Both the position numbers and the translations under genes were made by a program. A DNA stretch of 6,398 nucleotides from an uncultured Rhodospirillaceae bacterium (GTDB lineage: Bacteria > Pseudomonadota > Alphaproteobacteria > Rhodospirillales > UBA2165), in NCBI GenBank assembly GCA_913041095.1, contig CAJWIB010000167.1, positions 1 to 6,398 on the forward strand. The letters run 5' to 3'. Of this stretch, positions 6,158 through 6,398 are shown piece by piece. Under the pieces are notes generated by a model, which ran no database searches, was not told the DNA's origin, and saw nothing but the letters and a program-made list of their open reading frames with translations. The stretch's first letter is position 1, and every line of letters begins with the position of its first letter.

Positions 6158-6398
6158 ACCCAGATATATGGACCGTGAACTCAGAAAAAGCGAGTCCGGA
6201 TATTATTTGACGCCAGCCGTTTCGAATTATGCGCCAAAATGCCTGGTATAGACATATTTTTGTGATGTACGGCGGCCTTCCGGGGTATCTTGAAATTTCA
6301 CCATCTATTATCAAATCAACAATATTTGTGGTTTAGAACTATTAATTATGGGGCTGTCCCAGTTAATTAGCCCATGTGACCTTTAACCCATTGTCTTA
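6158..6398. other. uvrA upstream region, no gene seen
   Basis: The 241 bp upstream of uvrA contain no convincing coding frame. On the minus strand the bases just before the ATG read ccatatatctgggt, AT-rich and without a ribosome binding site. A 10-bp palindrome TGAAATTTCA lies at 6291-6300. GTTC half-sites occur (plus-strand GAAC at about 6177 and 6337) but neither has a partner 7 bp away, so no SOS box is called. From 6350 the sequence ggggctgtccc resembles the outer end of an insertion sequence. Confidence 0.5.

Noticed and set aside
6333..6355. SOS box upstream of uvrA
   Set aside because: Only isolated GAAC/GTTC half-sites at about 6177 and 6337; no partner at the 7-bp spacing.
1..6398. 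CRISPR array, tRNA, rRNA, or defence or toxin-antitoxin module
   Set aside because: No regularly spaced long repeats, no cloverleaf or rRNA-like segments, and no paired small genes were seen on either strand.

Overview
The window is a stretch of bacterial chromosome of about 50% GC, most likely from an alphaproteobacterium. The SSB (start MAGSVNKV, motifs GNLGRDPE and SGERREKTEWHRVVIFN) and the UvrA (first zinc module with CPxSGFTI instead of CxxCG, second Walker A GVSGGGKSS) both read as alphaproteobacterial. A dispersed-repeat-like hairpin of the type ggaccccggg...ccggggtgacg at about 3143-3176 agrees. Genus cannot be read from the sequence.

Layout from left to right. 1-114 is the C-terminal end of an unrecognised plus-strand gene. 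115-363 is a spacer with small palindromes and a stretch resembling a dispersed-element end. 364-1614 (+) encodes a 416-residue, about 12-helix MFS transporter. Convergent with it, overlapping by 23 bp, is a minus-strand YbfF-like alpha/beta hydrolase (1592-2354) broken by one frameshift near 2231-2237. Upstream of it on the same strand, 8 bp away, is ssb (2363-2842, -). 2843-3301 is a 459-bp spacer rich in inverted repeats. 3302-6157 (-) is a complete uvrA. 6158-6398 is the uvrA upstream region, and its last 50 bases may contain the end of an insertion sequence.

uvrA and ssb are genome-maintenance genes: UvrA recognises DNA damage in nucleotide excision repair, and SSB covers single-stranded DNA during replication, recombination and repair. 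They are often neighbours in Proteobacteria (divergent in E. coli); here both are on the minus strand, uvrA upstream. No complete alphaproteobacterial SOS box (GTTC-N7-GTTC) was found by eye near either start. The hydrolase sits close enough to ssb to share its transcript, and its start codon lies in the loop of a 9-bp stem formed across the ssb stop codon.

Nothing here looks like an undescribed multi-gene system. The points worth a second look are the hydrolase frameshift, the stem-loop at the ssb/hydrolase junction, a 10-bp inverted repeat with 50-bp spacing upstream of ssb, the missing cysteine in the first UvrA zinc module, and traces of repeats or mobile elements in the spacers.
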